NCBI RefSeq assembly: GCF_000738175.1
Contig: NZ_JFCH01000023.1
Span: 11,312 to 75,311 of the forward strand
DNA: 64,000 nt
From: Corynebacterium jeikeium
GTDB taxonomy: Bacteria; Actinomycetota; Actinomycetes; Mycobacteriales; Mycobacteriaceae
Reading direction: 5' to 3'
The translations under genes were made by a program, and so were the position numbers. The notes under the pieces are model-generated. The model was not told the origin of the DNA. It saw nothing but the letters and a program-made list of their open reading frames with translations, and made no database searches. Shown one piece after another: positions 63,784 to 64,000 of the stretch (the first letter of the stretch is position 1; each line of letters starts with the position of its first letter).

Positions 63784-63865
63784 GCCAGATTGCCCGAGCG
63801 GCCAAAGGGAGCGGACTGTAAATCCGCCGGCTCTGCCTTCGTTGGTTCGAATCCATCATCTGGCA
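63784..63865 (+). tRNA. tRNA-Tyr (GTA)
   Basis: 82 nt class II tRNA. Acceptor arms GCCAGAT/ATCTGGC pair fully, anticodon stem GCGGA/TCCGC holds loop CTGTAAA with anticodon GTA, a long variable arm follows, and the T loop is GGTTCGAATCC. The 3' CCA is not encoded. Confidence 0.95.
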
Positions 63866-63888
63866 CAGCGCCAAATGGCAAAACAACA

Positions 63889-63933
63889 ACCCGGTGGTTG
63901 CTTCCCGATGCGGGAGGCGGCCACCGGGTTTTT
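63889..63933 (+). terminator. Terminator after the tRNA gene
   Basis: ACCCGGTGG and CCACCGGGT pair with an inner GC-rich stem (CTTCCC/GGGAGG), followed by TTTTT. Confidence 0.8.
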
Positions 63934-64000
63934 CTGTTCGCGGTGCGAGAGTTGGGCATGAGGCAGGGGTTAAGGGTCAAAATGTGTGTCTGGCTCGGCG

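Noticed and set aside
1..64000. CRISPR array or insertion sequence
   Set aside because: No regularly spaced direct repeats with spacers and no transposase found.

Overview
The window reads as a core segment of an actinobacterial chromosome, most likely Corynebacterium. The support is gene order (mshA, a YbjN-like gene, gpmA, senX3, regX3, ppx, proC, a small HTH gene, bS22, a SerB-like gene, a glutaredoxin-like gene, hemA-C-D-B; and menD, a small membrane gene, a mannosyltransferase, menG, a geranylgeranyl reductase, a polyprenyl synthase). This is also the order around Rv0486-Rv0512 and Rv0555-Rv0562 of Mycobacterium tuberculosis. A DtxR-type iron box and a high-GC composition fit the same reading. 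The alkane hydroxylase genes and large FadD would suit a lipid-using skin-type species, but that is inference.

Layout. 1-8040: cell-envelope and lipid functions (LmeA-like protein, methyltransferase-like protein, DUF2505 protein, MurB, rubredoxin/AlkB alkane hydroxylation, FadD). 8198-19982: mycothiol synthesis (MshA), glycolysis (GpmA), the SenX3-RegX3 phosphate-type two-component system, Ppx/GppA phosphatase, ProC, a small HTH protein, ribosomal protein bS22, a HAD phosphatase and a glutaredoxin-like protein. 20133-31426: heme synthesis from glutamyl-tRNA to uroporphyrinogen III (HemA, HemC, HemD, HemB, HemL), with two membrane proteins and a P-type ATPase homologue that has lost its catalytic motifs. 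31536-36506: cytochrome c maturation (TlpA-like, CcdA, ResB, CcsB), which uses the heme. 36555-44778: dTDP-rhamnose genes (RmlB, RmlC, RmlA) split by an iron-siderophore ABC transporter with a DtxR box. 45220-50341: small membrane proteins, MenA, MenE and a DoxX protein with a long disordered tail. 50423-54319: a pseudouridine synthase followed by a lower-GC ABC transporter cassette that looks acquired. 54340-63660: MenB, MenC, MenD, MgtA-like mannosyltransferase, MenG, MenJ-like reductase and a polyprenyl diphosphate synthase, i.e. most of menaquinone synthesis. A tRNA-Tyr closes the window.

Three genome-scale patterns stand out. First, 19 copies of a T-rich tract directly followed by GACGCC are scattered over both strands, nearly all inside genes, far above a simple base-composition expectation; none lies in the low-GC cassette. 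Second, 17 genes have a TANNNT hexamer 6-8 nt before the start codon, which indicates leaderless transcripts and fixes many starts. Third, the heme cluster carries a pseudo-P-type ATPase and a HemD whose methyltransferase domain looks inactive, and it lacks hemE/hemY at the place where related genomes are recalled to keep them.
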